NCBI GenBank assembly: GCA_035308365.1
Contig: DATGGU010000120.1
Location: 1 to 51,128 of the forward strand
Reading direction: 5' to 3'
DNA from: PALSA-505 sp035308365
GTDB taxonomy: Bacteria > Actinomycetota > Actinomycetes > Streptosporangiales > Streptosporangiaceae
Length of the DNA stretch: 51,128 bases
A program made the position numbers and the translations under genes. The notes below the pieces were generated by a model that saw only the letters and a program-made list of their open reading frames with translations, was not told where the DNA came from and did no database searches. Shown here in pieces: positions 40,333 through 48,925 of the stretch (within the stretch, counting starts at the first letter, position 1; each line of letters opens with the position of its first letter).

Positions 40333-41529
40333 TTAGTGACGGGGGCTGATTAACGTGATGGCAGTGGCGGCGACCGCGCCGAGCGCGCCCGTCACCGCGA
40401 TGACGGCCTCGGGGGCAAAATGCCCGGCTGCGGCGCCGGCCAGGATCATGACCGTGCCCTGGCCCAGGTTCATCCCACCCTGGGCCAGGCCGAACGCCTG
40501 GCCGCGCTGCTCCGGGGGCACTGCGATCACGAAGGCTGCGTTGGCCGCTGTCTGGTAACAGCTCAGCAGCCCGGACACCAGCAGGATCAGCAGCGCCCCG
40601 GCCAGGCCTGGCCGGGTGGCGAGCAGGATCAGGCCGGTGCAGCAGGCGATGGCCAGCGGCGGCATCAGGCGCAGCCGCCGGCCCGGACTGACCAGGCGGC
40701 TGAACGTCACCGCACCGAGGCCCGCGCCCAGGGCGCCCGCGGCCAGGATCAGTCCCACGGCGACCGACCCGCTGTGCAGCGAGGAGGACAGCGGCGCCGC
40801 CACGCCCTCGGGTACGTCGTAGAAGGCCGCCAGCCAGCCGAACAGCATGGGCGTGCGCAGAGCGGGATTGCCGAGCACCAGCCGCAGGCCGCCGGCCAGC
40901 CCGCCCCGGACCGGGCTGCCTGCCTGATGACGTGCGGCGGGCCTGGCCCGCACCCACACCCGGATCAGCAGTGCCGAGGCGGCGAAGGTCACGGCGTCGG
41001 CCAGCAGCGACGTGCGGACGCCCAAGGCGCTGACCAGCACGCCGCCGACGGCGAACCCGATGAACTGGGCGAGCAGCAGGGTGGTCAGGGTGACAGCGGT
41101 GCCCAGCACGTAGCGGTCGCCGCCCAGCACGTCGGGCATGGTCGCGGAACGGGCCGACTGGAACGGGGCGCCGACCAGCGTGACCAGGAACAGCAGCACG
41201 ATCAGCGCGGCCACCGGCATCCCGGGCAGCACCATGATCACCACGAGGACGCCGCGGAGCAGGTCGCAGGCGATCATGACGCTGCGCCGGGGCAGCCGGT
41301 CGGCCAGCCCGGACAGGGCGATCCCGCCGAGGAACGAGGGCACGATGCTGCACACGAACGTCACCGCCGCCAGCAGCGCCGACCGCGTCCGGTCGTAGAC
41401 CAGGACCGTCAGCGCGACCCGGGCGAGCTGGTCCCCGCCGACCGACAGCACCTGGGCCAGCCACAGCGCCCGGAACTCGGCGACCGCGAACACGTCACGG
41501 TAGGTCGCCCGTTCCGCGGCGTGCTCCAC
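40333..41529 (-). CDS. Major facilitator superfamily exporter (12-helix type)
   Basis: I start at the GTG of MEHAAERATY (398 residues), which has a G-rich tract just upstream; an ATG 13 codons earlier has no ribosome-binding site. About 12 hydrophobic segments are present. The loop-2 motif A reads GLADRLPRRSVMI; other marks are FAVAEFRALWLAQVLSVGGD and PFQSARSATMPDVL. It resembles the enterobactin-exporter-like (MFS_3) family. The substrate is unknown. No obvious partner gene is near. Confidence 0.85.
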   Translation of the reverse strand: MEHAAERATYRDVFAVAEFRALWLAQVLSVGGDQLARVALTVLVYDRTRSALLAAVTFVCSIVPSFLGGIALSGLADRLPRRSVMIACDLLRGVLVVIMVLPGMPVAALIVLLFLVTLVGAPFQSARSATMPDVLGGDRYVLGTAVTLTTLLLAQFIGFAVGGVLVSALGVRTSLLADAVTFAASALLIRVWVRARPAARHQAGSPVRGGLAGGLRLVLGNPALRTPMLFGWLAAFYDVPEGVAAPLSSSLHSGSVAVGLILAAGALGAGLGAVTFSRLVSPGRRLRLMPPLAIACCTGLILLATRPGLAGALLILLVSGLLSCYQTAANAAFVIAVPPEQRGQAFGLAQGGMNLGQGTVMILAGAAAGHFAPEAVIAVTGALGAVAATAITLISPRH

Positions 41530-41654
41530 CCGGCACCCCCCCCGTCGCAGCGAGCACCCCCTGAACATGGGGCCGTGCCGACATGATTTACCGCATCACG
41601 GTGTTGGTGCAACCGGTTGTGATGAGATGTGAACAGATTGGCGGCTGGGGGCGG

Positions 41655-42350
41655 TTATGCCACCCCGTAGCCACCGGGACTGACCCGAGCCTCCGGGTCC
41701 CGGCCGGTCAGCCGGTAGTAGATCAGCGTGACGACCAGGGCGATGAACGGGGAGATCAGCGCTCCGGAGATGACCGAGCTCAGGCCGCTGCTGAGGGCTA
41801 CCGGCAGCGCCGCGAAGATGAGCTGGAGGATGAGGCCGACCAGGAGTTCGATGATCCACACCAGCACCAGGGTGCCGAACACGTGCCAGCCGTGGCCCCG
41901 GACGATCGCCTGGCTGCGGGCGAAGGAGGCCAGCGCGCCGGACCGCTCGATGACGATGACCGGGATGATCACCGCCCAGATCGTGATGAGGAACAGGCCG
42001 GGGACGAGGAGCAGGAACAACCCGACCGCGATCGCGATGCCGGCCAGGATCGAGGCCCCGGCGACCGGCCAGATGGAGGGCATGGCGGCCGAGACCGTCT
42101 CGCCCGGGGACAGGTCGGCGCGGCCATCCCGCACGTCTTGCACAGCCTTCACCAGCGCGGCCTGCACCAGGAACCCGGCGAACAGCTCCACTACCGTGCC
42201 CAGCAGCACGCCGATGAGGCCCGCCAGCGCCAGCAGGGCGACGACGATCGCGGCGGCCACGTAGATGACGAGCGCGATGACGATCAGGTGCCAGGCGTGC
42301 GCCTTGTACATGCTCCACGCTTCGTTCAGGATCCCAGCCAGCGGATTCAT
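41655..42350 (-). CDS. Integral membrane protein, YciC/GDPDase-membrane-domain-like
   Basis: A 231-residue protein with about five to six hydrophobic segments: VIALVIYVAAAIVVALLALA, LVIGVLLGTVVELFAGFL-like, ILAGIAIAVGLFLLLVPGLF, LVWIIELLVGLIL and ALISPFIALVVTLIYYRL. The short motif LLLVPGLFLITIWAVIIPVI, followed by E-R-S-G, is typical of the glycerophosphoryldiester phosphodiesterase membrane domain/YciC group. No enzymatic domain is attached and the function is unknown. It lies just downstream of the amidase gene on the same strand, 46 bp away, so co-transcription is likely. Confidence 0.7.
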   Translation of the reverse strand: MNPLAGILNEAWSMYKAHAWHLIVIALVIYVAAAIVVALLALAGLIGVLLGTVVELFAGFLVQAALVKAVQDVRDGRADLSPGETVSAAMPSIWPVAGASILAGIAIAVGLFLLLVPGLFLITIWAVIIPVIVIERSGALASFARSQAIVRGHGWHVFGTLVLVWIIELLVGLILQLIFAALPVALSSGLSSVISGALISPFIALVVTLIYYRLTGRDPEARVSPGGYGVA

Positions 42351-42396
42351 GCCCGGATCGTACAGTGAAACCCGGCCATCGGATGGCAGGCACGTG

Positions 42397-43329
42397 CTAC
42401 GGACGCGAGAGAAACAGGGTGATCGCGGCGGCGAACGCCCGGGCCAGCTGCTTCTGGAATGCGGCGGAGGTGAGCAGCCCAGCGTCTACCGCGTTGCGCA
42501 TATTGCCGCTTTCGATAAGAATCTTCGGCTCGGTGGCGAGATTCAGCCCGGCCAGGTCGTCGCGGAACTGGACACCGCCGGTCCCGTAGTAGTTGCTGAC
42601 CGGCATCGGGGTATCGCGGAGCATCTCCTGCTTGACGTCGCTGCCGAACAGCTCGGATGAGCCGATCACCTGGTTGTTCGGCCCGTCGGCGACCGGTTCC
42701 AGCACGGTGAACCCGCGGCCCCAGGCCGGGCCGCCGTCGGCGTGAATGTCGATCGCGACGTCCGGATGCGCGTTGTTGAGGATTTGGGCGCGGGTGTTCA
42801 CGCATGGGCCGACGCCGTCATTCGACGTCCTCGTCATGACCACCCGGGCTCCGGCGCTGACCAGGTCGGCGCGCAGGTAGAGCGCAACATCAAAGTTGAA
42901 CTGTGCCTCGGTGTACCCGGCGTCGGTCTCGGTGCCCGTCGTGTCGCAGGTCTCGGTTTCCCGGCCGTTCCATATCGGCTGGTTGATGTAGCCGGGATCG
43001 GCACCGTTGCCACCGTTGTGCCCAGGGTCGATGCCGATGACCTTTCCGGCCAGTGGCCTGGGCCGTGGCTGGGCGGGCCGCCGGGAGGACGGATGCGGCG
43101 ACGGACTGTGCGTGGACGGCGTGGACGGCGGGCTGGCCGGGTGTGATTGCGGGGATGGCGGGTGCGACGGCGGCTGCCCGGCGGCGGTGGAGTCGGCCGA
43201 GGCCCGCAGGTGGATCGCGGCGAACGTGCCGAGCCCGGTCACAGCGAGCGCGGCAGCGAACACGACGAGGATGACGGCCCGGCGTGGCCGGGGTGCCGCC
43301 CCGCCGTGGGCCGGGATCCGCCTGCTCAT
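42397..43329 (-). CDS. N-acetylmuramoyl-L-alanine amidase (Amidase_3)
   Basis: The 310-residue protein has an N-terminal signal or anchor helix (AVILVVFAAALAVTGLGTFA) and a Ser/Pro-rich linker to ~residue 95. The zinc amidase domain follows, with the ligands in IGIDPGHNGG, YTEAQFNFD and VAIDIHADGG, and the catalytic Glu in LIESGNMRNAVDAG. It cleaves the bond between N-acetylmuramic acid and L-Ala in peptidoglycan. The mature domain resembles mycobacterial Rv3717-type autolysins and has two Cys (CDTTG, GPCVN) that may pair. It acts outside the membrane in wall turnover. Confidence 0.9.
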   Translation of the reverse strand: MSRRIPAHGGAAPRPRRAVILVVFAAALAVTGLGTFAAIHLRASADSTAAGQPPSHPPSPQSHPASPPSTPSTHSPSPHPSSRRPAQPRPRPLAGKVIGIDPGHNGGNGADPGYINQPIWNGRETETCDTTGTETDAGYTEAQFNFDVALYLRADLVSAGARVVMTRTSNDGVGPCVNTRAQILNNAHPDVAIDIHADGGPAWGRGFTVLEPVADGPNNQVIGSSELFGSDVKQEMLRDTPMPVSNYYGTGGVQFRDDLAGLNLATEPKILIESGNMRNAVDAGLLTSAAFQKQLARAFAAAITLFLSRP

Positions 43330-43365
43330 CCCCGAACTCTAACCGCCGGATCCGGCGACGGAGGC

Positions 43366-43434
43366 GGATCCGGCGTTCAGCGGTGGGTGTGGGTGGTCTC
43401 CGCCGGCGCCGGATCCGGCGTTCAGCGGTGGGTG
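43366..43434. repeat. Two ~25-bp direct repeats in the intergenic space
   Basis: A ~25-bp block starting GGATCCGGCGTTCAGCGG occurs twice, 45 bp apart, between the amidase start and the repeat-rich envelope gene; a further GGATCCGGCG lies just before. It could be an operator pair or a small local duplication. Coordinates are within a few bases. Confidence 0.4.
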
Positions 43435-43505
43435 CGGGATGCGGTACGAGCCCGCTGGCCAGCCGGACCAGGTCGAGCACGGCCTGGACAGCGGCGGGCA
43501 GGGTG

Positions 43506-45242
43506 TCAATGGTGCTTGAGTTCCACCTGCGAGCGAATCGCGATCATCGTCTGGGCCAGCGCCGACGGGCTGCTGTCCCAGGCATAGAAGTCGGCGTAGG
43601 TGTCGCCGTCGGCCCACATACAGTGGGTCACCGGCGCCGGCTTCTGCGGTAGCAGCGCGCAGGCCGCCACCCCGCCCATCCCGCCCGGGTTGATCTGCTG
43701 CTGGTGGTTGAATTTGGCGTCGGTCATGAAGGCGTGCAGCGACGACCTGGCGTTCCCCGAACCGGCCAGGTAGGCGACCAGGAACATCAGCCGCGGGTCC
43801 TTGGTGGTGAACGAGGTCGCGGACGGGTTGGCGGTGTAGAACCCGCTGACCACGTCACGGTCGGGGATGAAGAACGAGTTGGCAACCGCCTTCTTCGCCG
43901 GGGTGCCGACGAACTTGCCGGTGAGCGCCGGGTTGAGCTTCAGCGACCCGATCGCCCTGGGCACCCCGAGGTGGCCGCTCGCCCCGGTCAGCGCGGGCGG
44001 TGGCGGCGGGCCTGTCGAACTGGCTGCCGGTGAGGTCGACGGGTGGTGCGAGGGCACCGAACTGGACGCAGAGCCCCCGGCGGCCGGACGCGGCTTGCCG
44101 TGGTGGGACAGCAGCAGCACGGCCGCGGTCACACCCGCCGCCACGATGATGGCCAGGACTCCGGCCAGGAACCCCACCTGGCGCCGGGCCGAGCTCGGCC
44201 GGCTGCTCGGAACGTCGCCGGGCAGGCCCGGCGGTCCCGGGGACCCGCCGTTCTTCGCCGGGCCGGTGCGCGAGGAGTGCAGCCCGCCGCCGCGGCGCTC
44301 TTCCCGCCAGAAGTCGGCGTAGTCCTCGTCCCCGGTCGTCCCCTTCCGGCCCGGGACCGGCTCGTCCGTGGTGTCGCCGTAATGGCCGAGCGCACCGTAG
44401 TCACCGGCGCCGGGCTCCTCGGGCGTCTCGTGGGGTTCCGGTTCCGGGGCTTCGTAGGGCTCGGGGGCTTCGTAGGACGACGACGGCGGCTCGGACAGCT
44501 CGGACAGCTCGTAGGGCTCCGGCTCGTCATGGCTGCTGTACGAATCGCCACTGTAGGAATCGGCACTGTGGGAGTCGGCACTGTGGGAGTCGGCACTGTA
44601 GGAGTCGCCGGTGTATGAATCGCCGCTGTAGGAGTCGCCAGAGTAGGAGTCGTCGCCGTACGAGCCGGAGCTCGGACTGGCCGCCGCCGGATAGGCCTCG
44701 GCCGCCTGCTGTGCCTCCGGCGCCTGGTAGGGCTGGGATTCCGCAGGGGTCTCTGACATGCGGTAGTACCCGGGCACCCGGTAGGTGCCGGATGGCGGTT
44801 CGGGCTCGGACGGCTGGTAGGACCCCGGCGGCCGGTAGGGCTCGGGCGCGCGGTAGGACCCCGGAGTGCCGTACGGGTCGGGCACGGGAGGCGGCGGCTC
44901 AGGGGCCCGGTAGGATTCGGGCGCCCGGTAGGACCCGGACAACCCGTACGGTTCAGCTGGCGGGGCGGACTCTGGCGGCTGGTAGCGCCCGGCCGCCTGG
45001 TAGGACCCCGGCGATCCGTACGGCTCGGAAGCCCCGTAGGGGGCCTGACCGCCTGCGGGTTCCGGTTCACCCGGTGAACCCGTCGATCCGACGTCCGGCC
45101 CGGGTGGCACCGGCCTGGAGTAGCCGGGCCCCTGACGCCAGGCGGTCCAGTCGAGTCCCTGCTCATCCTCCTCTTGAGGCGTATCAGGAGACGCGTGCTT
45201 CCCTCGTGGGTCGTCAGGCCCCGGAACCTGACCTGAACTCAT
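43506..45242 (-). CDS. Envelope protein with long cytoplasmic Tyr-Pro/Ser repeat, one membrane helix and an outer domain
   Basis: I start at the ATG of MSSGQVPGPD (578 residues), with AAGGGA 9 nt upstream. Residues ~15-330 are low-complexity: YRAPE/YGTPGSYR units, then SYSGDSYSGDSY-type pentapeptides, then EPYEAPEPEPH. A single membrane helix is VGFLAGVLAIIVAAGVTAAV (~355-380). The outer ~190 residues have a Ser/Thr/Pro linker, then a folded domain with GHLGVPRAIGSLKLN, FIPDRDVVSGFY and two Cys (AACALL, THCMW) that may pair. The topology parallels the RodZ-like protein but lacks its helix-turn-helix. I do not recognise the outer domain. Confidence 0.8.
   Translation of the reverse strand: MSSGQVPGPDDPRGKHASPDTPQEEDEQGLDWTAWRQGPGYSRPVPPGPDVGSTGSPGEPEPAGGQAPYGASEPYGSPGSYQAAGRYQPPESAPPAEPYGLSGSYRAPESYRAPEPPPPVPDPYGTPGSYRAPEPYRPPGSYQPSEPEPPSGTYRVPGYYRMSETPAESQPYQAPEAQQAAEAYPAAASPSSGSYGDDSYSGDSYSGDSYTGDSYSADSHSADSHSADSYSGDSYSSHDEPEPYELSELSEPPSSSYEAPEPYEAPEPEPHETPEEPGAGDYGALGHYGDTTDEPVPGRKGTTGDEDYADFWREERRGGGLHSSRTGPAKNGGSPGPPGLPGDVPSSRPSSARRQVGFLAGVLAIIVAAGVTAAVLLLSHHGKPRPAAGGSASSSVPSHHPSTSPAASSTGPPPPPALTGASGHLGVPRAIGSLKLNPALTGKFVGTPAKKAVANSFFIPDRDVVSGFYTANPSATSFTTKDPRLMFLVAYLAGSGNARSSLHAFMTDAKFNHQQQINPGGMGGVAACALLPQKPAPVTHCMWADGDTYADFYAWDSSPSALAQTMIAIRSQVELKHH
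44400..45130 (-). repeat. Degenerate 15-bp and 18-30-bp repeats encoding Tyr-rich units
   Basis: Inside the envelope-protein gene, short in-frame repeats encode DSYSG/DSYSA (15-bp period, ~44530-44660) and YR(A/P)PE, YG(T/S)PGS units (~44780-45050). The copies are less alike at the DNA level than those in the RodZ-like gene, so this array looks older. Confidence 0.6.
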
Positions 45243-45580
45243 AGATCGGTATCCCTTTGACTCGGCATGCCACAGCGCATCGTGCTCATGGAACTGCACA
45301 ATGCAATGCGCCCTCAGGCTACACTGCCGCGATCTGCGTGAACTATGCCATGCGACCTGTTACTTACCGTGAAGTGGCGGAAGCTGCCCACGACGACCGC
45401 GATTACCCGGGTGAACTCTGCCATTTGTGCTGGTAAGGCCGACGCCGGCCGAGCGGCACGGCGGCCGGCCAGGCCGGGTGCAAAACCACGGACAGGTAAA
45501 GATCGGACGTATTAGCCTGATCATCGCGAGCCATCCGCAAAGCCACGGGCCGGGACTGTATCGTTCGAGCTGGAGTTGTC
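45243..45580. other. Intergenic region with one doubtful short frame
   Basis: These ~340 bp lie between two divergent genes and must hold their promoters, but no clear -35/-10 pair stands out. A 28-codon plus-strand frame (ATG at 45350, TAA at 45434) reads MRPVTYREVAEAAHDD and ends GELCHLCW. It has actinobacterial-looking codon use but no ribosome-binding site, so I do not call it a gene. Confidence 0.35.
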
Positions 45581-45898
45581 GTGATTTCCAGCCCCAGCCC
45601 AGACCCAAGCAACGAGGACGCCTGCCGCATGGCAGCCGCCCAGCTTCAGCGTGACCACAGGAACTGGCTGGTCATGTGGGGCTGTTACACCCACACCTAC
45701 ATCGCCTTCCCGCTGTTCCATGCGCCGCGCGGCACCGTGCTGACCGCCACCGCCCCGGGCGAGATGGCCGCCAAGATGCGCCGCCAGGAACGCTCGGCCC
45801 GGGTGCCTCAGCCGCAGGATTGGCAGGAACCTGCCACGCCGCCCCCGGGCGGCCCGCAGGGCTGGCCAGGCAACCAGCCCTTACCGCAGCCCGGGTAA
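45581..45898 (+). CDS. Small conserved actinobacterial protein, unknown function
   Basis: A 105-residue product with a GTG start and GGAG upstream. The ordered part (~residues 18-68) reads AAAQLQRDHRNWLVMWGCYT, then HTYIAFPLFHAPRGTVLTAT and APGEMAAKMRRQE. This W-x-V-x-W-G-x-Y-(S/T) and F-P-L-F pattern belongs to a widespread actinobacterial small-protein family without known function, often near transport or regulatory genes. The C-terminal ~35 residues are Pro/Gly-rich and disordered. A strong hairpin follows the stop. Confidence 0.7.
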   Translation: MISSPSPDPSNEDACRMAAAQLQRDHRNWLVMWGCYTHTYIAFPLFHAPRGTVLTATAPGEMAAKMRRQERSARVPQPQDWQEPATPPPGGPQGWPGNQPLPQPG

Positions 45899-45918
45899 CC
45901 GGCAGGAAACTTGATGCG

Positions 45919-45955
45919 CCAACGGCGCGGGCTGGAGGGTTGCCCGCGCCGTTGG
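45919..45955 (+). terminator. Strong hairpin terminator
   Basis: CCAACGGCGCGGGC (45919-45932) pairs perfectly with GCCCGCGCCGTTGG (45942-45955), a 14-bp stem with a 9-nt loop. Flanking TGCG and CGCA can extend the stem past a one-base bulge. It begins 20 bp after the small protein stop and isolates recQ from upstream transcription. It is the clearest terminator in the window. Confidence 0.85.
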
Positions 45956-46025
45956 ACGCACTGCGGGGTTACCGGTTGCCGAGGTTGGCTGCTGACCGTC
46001 GGTGCCTGCTGATACGAAGGACGGC

Positions 46026-48314
46026 ATGACCCAGGAGGCCGGCGTCAGCACCACGAGCGCGCTGCGCGAGGAGGCGGAGCGCTGCCTGCGAGCGCTCGCC
46101 GGCCCGGGCGCGCGGCTGCGCGAGGACCAGTGGACGGCGATCCGGGCGCTGGTCGAGCAGGGCCGGCGCGCGCTGGTGGTACAGCGCACCGGGTGGGGCA
46201 AGTCGGCCGTCTACTTCACCGCGACCGCGCTGCTGCGGGCACGCGGCGCCGGGCCGTCGGTCATCGTCTCCCCGCTGCTCGCCCTCATGCGCAACCAGAT
46301 CGGCGCGGCGGAGCGGGCAGGCATCCGGGCCCGAACGGTGAACTCGGCCAACATCGAGCAATGGGACGAGGTCTACGCCGAGGTCGCCGGCGGCCACGTG
46401 GACGTGCTGCTGGTCAGCCCGGAACGGCTGAACAACCCCGGCTTCCGCGACCAGGTGCTGCCGAAGCTGACCGCCGCGGCCGGGCTCCTTGTGGTGGACG
46501 AGGCGCACTGCATATCCGACTGGGGCCACGACTTCCGGCCCGACTACCGGCGGCTGCGCACCCTGCTCGGTGAGCTGCCGCCGGGTGTCCCGGTCCTGGC
46601 CACCACCGCCACCGCGAACAGAAGGGTCACCCGCGACGTGGCCGAGCAACTCGGCGCGGGCCGCGAGCCGGAGACGCTGGTGCTGCGCGGCCCGCTGGAC
46701 CGCGACAGCCTGCGGCTGGCTGTCGTGCAGTTGCCCGGCCCGCAGCAGCGCCTCGGCTGGCTGGCCGAGCAGATGGCCGCCCTGCCCGGCTCGGGCATCG
46801 TCTATACCCTGACCGTCGCCGCCGCCCAGGAGACCGCGGCATTTCTGCGGGACCGCGGTCACACGGTTCTCGCTTACACCGGAAAAACCGGTAATTCCGA
46901 ACGGAGCGAGGCTGAAGACTCGCTCATCGCCAACGATCTCAAGGCATTGGTTGCGACCAGCGCACTCGGCATGGGATTCGACAAGCCCGACCTTGGCTTC
47001 GTGGTGCACCTGGGCGCGCCGCAATCACCGGTCGCGTACTACCAGCAGATTGGCCGGGCAGGTCGCGGCCTGGACCGCGCCGAGGTCATCCTGCTCCCCG
47101 GCCGGGAGGACGCCGGCATCTGGGCCTACTTCGGCTCACTGGCCTTCCCGCCCGAGCCCGCGGTGCGCGCCGTGCTCGCCGCGCTGGCCGGCGTGGGCGG
47201 CCCGCTGTCGACGGCCGCCCTGGAGACCAGGGTCGACCTGAGCCGCGGCCGGCTGGAGATGATGCTCAAGGTACTCGACGTGGACGGCGCGGTCCGCCGG
47301 GTCAGCGGCGGCTGGGTGGCCACCGGGCAGCCCTGGGCCTACGACGCCGACCGGTACGCGCGGGTCGCCGCCGAGCGGTCCCGCGAGCAGCAGGCGATGC
47401 TCGGCTACATAGCCACCACAGCCTGCCGGATGGAATACCTGCGCCGCGAGCTGGACGACCCGGCCGCCGCGCCATGCGGCCGGTGTGACAACTGCACGGG
47501 CGCGTACTGGCCTGATGCGGTGTCGGAGGCCGGCGTTGCGGCCGCCAGGGAACGGCTGCTGCGTCCCGGCGTCGATGTGGTGCCGAGGAAGATGTGGCCG
47601 GCCGGGATGAAGGAACTGGGGATCGACGCCTCCGGCAAGATCCCGGCCGCACTGTCGGCCGAGACCGGCCGGGCCCTGGGCCGGCTGACCGACCTCGGCT
47701 GGGGCCAGCGGCTGCGCGCCATGCTGGACGGCGGCGCTCCCGACACAGCGGTGCCGGACGATCTGGTTGAGGCGGTGGTCAAGGTGCTGGCCGCCTGGGA
47801 CTGGGCGCAGCGCCCTGCCGGGGTGGTCACGCTGCCGTCTCGCTCCAGGCCGCTGCTGGTGGAAAGCCTCGGTACCCGGATCGCCGGGATAGGCCGGCTG
47901 CCCTACCTCGGCCAGCTCGGCTACGCCGGGCTTGGGCGGCCGGAACAACACCCCGCAGAGCCTTCCCCGCCGGAACAACACCCCGCAGAGCCTTCCCGGC
48001 CGCAACGACACCCCGCGGAACCTTCCTGGCCGGAACGACACCCCGCGGAACCTTCCTGGCCGGAACGACACCCTACGGTAAGCTCCCCGCCGGCTCCGGC
48101 CCAGCACAACAGCGCCCAGCGGCTGCGCGCCCTGTGGCACGCGCTCACCGTCCCCCCAGCCCTGGCCGGCGCGGTGGCCTCGCTCGGCGGGCCGGTGCTG
48201 CTGGCCGATGACCGGATCGACACCGGCTGGACCATGACCGTCGCGGCCAAGCTGCTCCGTGAGGCCGGTGCGCCCGCCGTGCTGCCCTTGGCCCTGGCGG
48301 TCGCCACCGGCTGA
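46026..48314 (+). CDS. recQ: RecQ-family DNA helicase with C-terminal phosphoribosyltransferase-like domain
   Basis: I start at the ATG of MTQEAGVSTT (762 residues), with GAAGGA upstream. Helicase motifs: VVQRTGWGKSAVY (I), VSPLLALMRNQI (Ia), VVDEAHCISDWGHDFRPDY (II and the RecQ aromatic loop), LATTATA (III), VATSALGMGFDKPD (V) and YQQIGRAGRG (VI). RecQ zinc ligands are in TACRMEYL, CGRCDNC. A winged-helix-like region follows. The last ~75 residues (NSAQRLRALWHAL ... VLLADDRIDTGWTMTVAAKL) form a phosphoribosyltransferase-like motif, known in actinobacterial RecQ proteins. Between them lies a 30-bp in-frame repeat array. It unwinds DNA 3'-5' in recombination and fork repair; the role of the C-terminal domain is unknown. 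Confidence 0.92.
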   Translation: MTQEAGVSTTSALREEAERCLRALAGPGARLREDQWTAIRALVEQGRRALVVQRTGWGKSAVYFTATALLRARGAGPSVIVSPLLALMRNQIGAAERAGIRARTVNSANIEQWDEVYAEVAGGHVDVLLVSPERLNNPGFRDQVLPKLTAAAGLLVVDEAHCISDWGHDFRPDYRRLRTLLGELPPGVPVLATTATANRRVTRDVAEQLGAGREPETLVLRGPLDRDSLRLAVVQLPGPQQRLGWLAEQMAALPGSGIVYTLTVAAAQETAAFLRDRGHTVLAYTGKTGNSERSEAEDSLIANDLKALVATSALGMGFDKPDLGFVVHLGAPQSPVAYYQQIGRAGRGLDRAEVILLPGREDAGIWAYFGSLAFPPEPAVRAVLAALAGVGGPLSTAALETRVDLSRGRLEMMLKVLDVDGAVRRVSGGWVATGQPWAYDADRYARVAAERSREQQAMLGYIATTACRMEYLRRELDDPAAAPCGRCDNCTGAYWPDAVSEAGVAAARERLLRPGVDVVPRKMWPAGMKELGIDASGKIPAALSAETGRALGRLTDLGWGQRLRAMLDGGAPDTAVPDDLVEAVVKVLAAWDWAQRPAGVVTLPSRSRPLLVESLGTRIAGIGRLPYLGQLGYAGLGRPEQHPAEPSPPEQHPAEPSRPQRHPAEPSWPERHPAEPSWPERHPTVSSPPAPAQHNSAQRLRALWHALTVPPALAGAVASLGGPVLLADDRIDTGWTMTVAAKLLREAGAPAVLPLALAVATG
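47931..48080. repeat. Five tandem 30-bp repeats in the recQ linker
   Basis: Five 30-bp units start at 47931, 47961, 47991, 48021 and 48051. Units 3-5 have the core GGCCGGAACGACACCCCGCG, and the last ends ACCCTACGGTA as in the mftB array. They encode HPAEPSWPER-type decapeptides. Unit 5 matches the mftB unit at 27 of 30 positions. Relative to the gene the unit is read in the opposite sense to that in mftB. Confidence 0.9.
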
Positions 48315-48466
48315 GCCTGACGAACATGTGTAACCGATGTACGGGTCGCTGAGCTGGAGTGTGTCCAAAATACGGAAGATTGTCCGCATAATCCTTGTTG
48401 CCATAGGATGCCCGGACGTGGCAGGTGTGCCTGGTGGTTCAAGCCGCCGTCGCACAAGGGGATGCC

Positions 48467-48925
48467 GTGGCTCTCGTTGCCCTGGCCACCTGGGTGGTCG
48501 CCGCCGCCGGCGGCGGGTTGTACCTGGTCGCGGTGTGGTTGATCGAATATGACCGGGAGTACCAGACTGCCGCCGCGACCCGGCTGCCGGTCCCGGTCGT
48601 CGGGGCACACGCGCTGCTCGCGGTGGGCGGCCTGGTCGCGTGGCTGGTCTACGTCATCGGCGACGACCGCAGGTTCGCCTGGGCCTCGGCGATCACCTTA
48701 ACTGTCATCGTCGTCCTGGGCCTGACCATGGCCTTCCGCTGGATCGGTGTGCGCCGGGCTCAGCTCGCCGGCACCGGAACGGCGACCGTCACCGTCGTTA
48801 TGGCCCCACCCGAACGCAGCTTCCCGGTATCCGTCGTCGTCGGCCACGGCCTGTTCGCCGTCACCACCTATGCCCTGGTGCTGATCACCGCGCTCAAGGC
48901 CGGCCGCCCGTTATCGATGCGGTGA
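48467..48925 (+). CDS. Four-helix integral membrane protein, unknown function
   Basis: I start at the GTG of MALVALATWV (152 residues), with AAGGGGA five bases upstream; an earlier GTG gives 14 extra residues without a site. Four hydrophobic segments are present: ATWVVAAAGGGLYLVAVWLI, HALLAVGGLVAWLVYVI, ASAITLTVIVVLGLTMAF and VVVGHGLFAVTTYALVLITA, separated by short charged loops (EYDREYQ, GDDRR). His residues in GAHALLAV and VVGHGLFAV lie inside helices, as in small heme-binding or DUF2269-like proteins, but I cannot assign it. It converges on the deaminase gene with a 32-bp overlap. Confidence 0.65.
   Translation: MALVALATWVVAAAGGGLYLVAVWLIEYDREYQTAAATRLPVPVVGAHALLAVGGLVAWLVYVIGDDRRFAWASAITLTVIVVLGLTMAFRWIGVRRAQLAGTGTATVTVVMAPPERSFPVSVVVGHGLFAVTTYALVLITALKAGRPLSMR

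Noticed and set aside
45350..45436. 28-codon frame ending GELCHLCW
   Set aside because: Codon use looks native, but there is no ribosome-binding site or leaderless -10 and no known relative. Not called as a gene.
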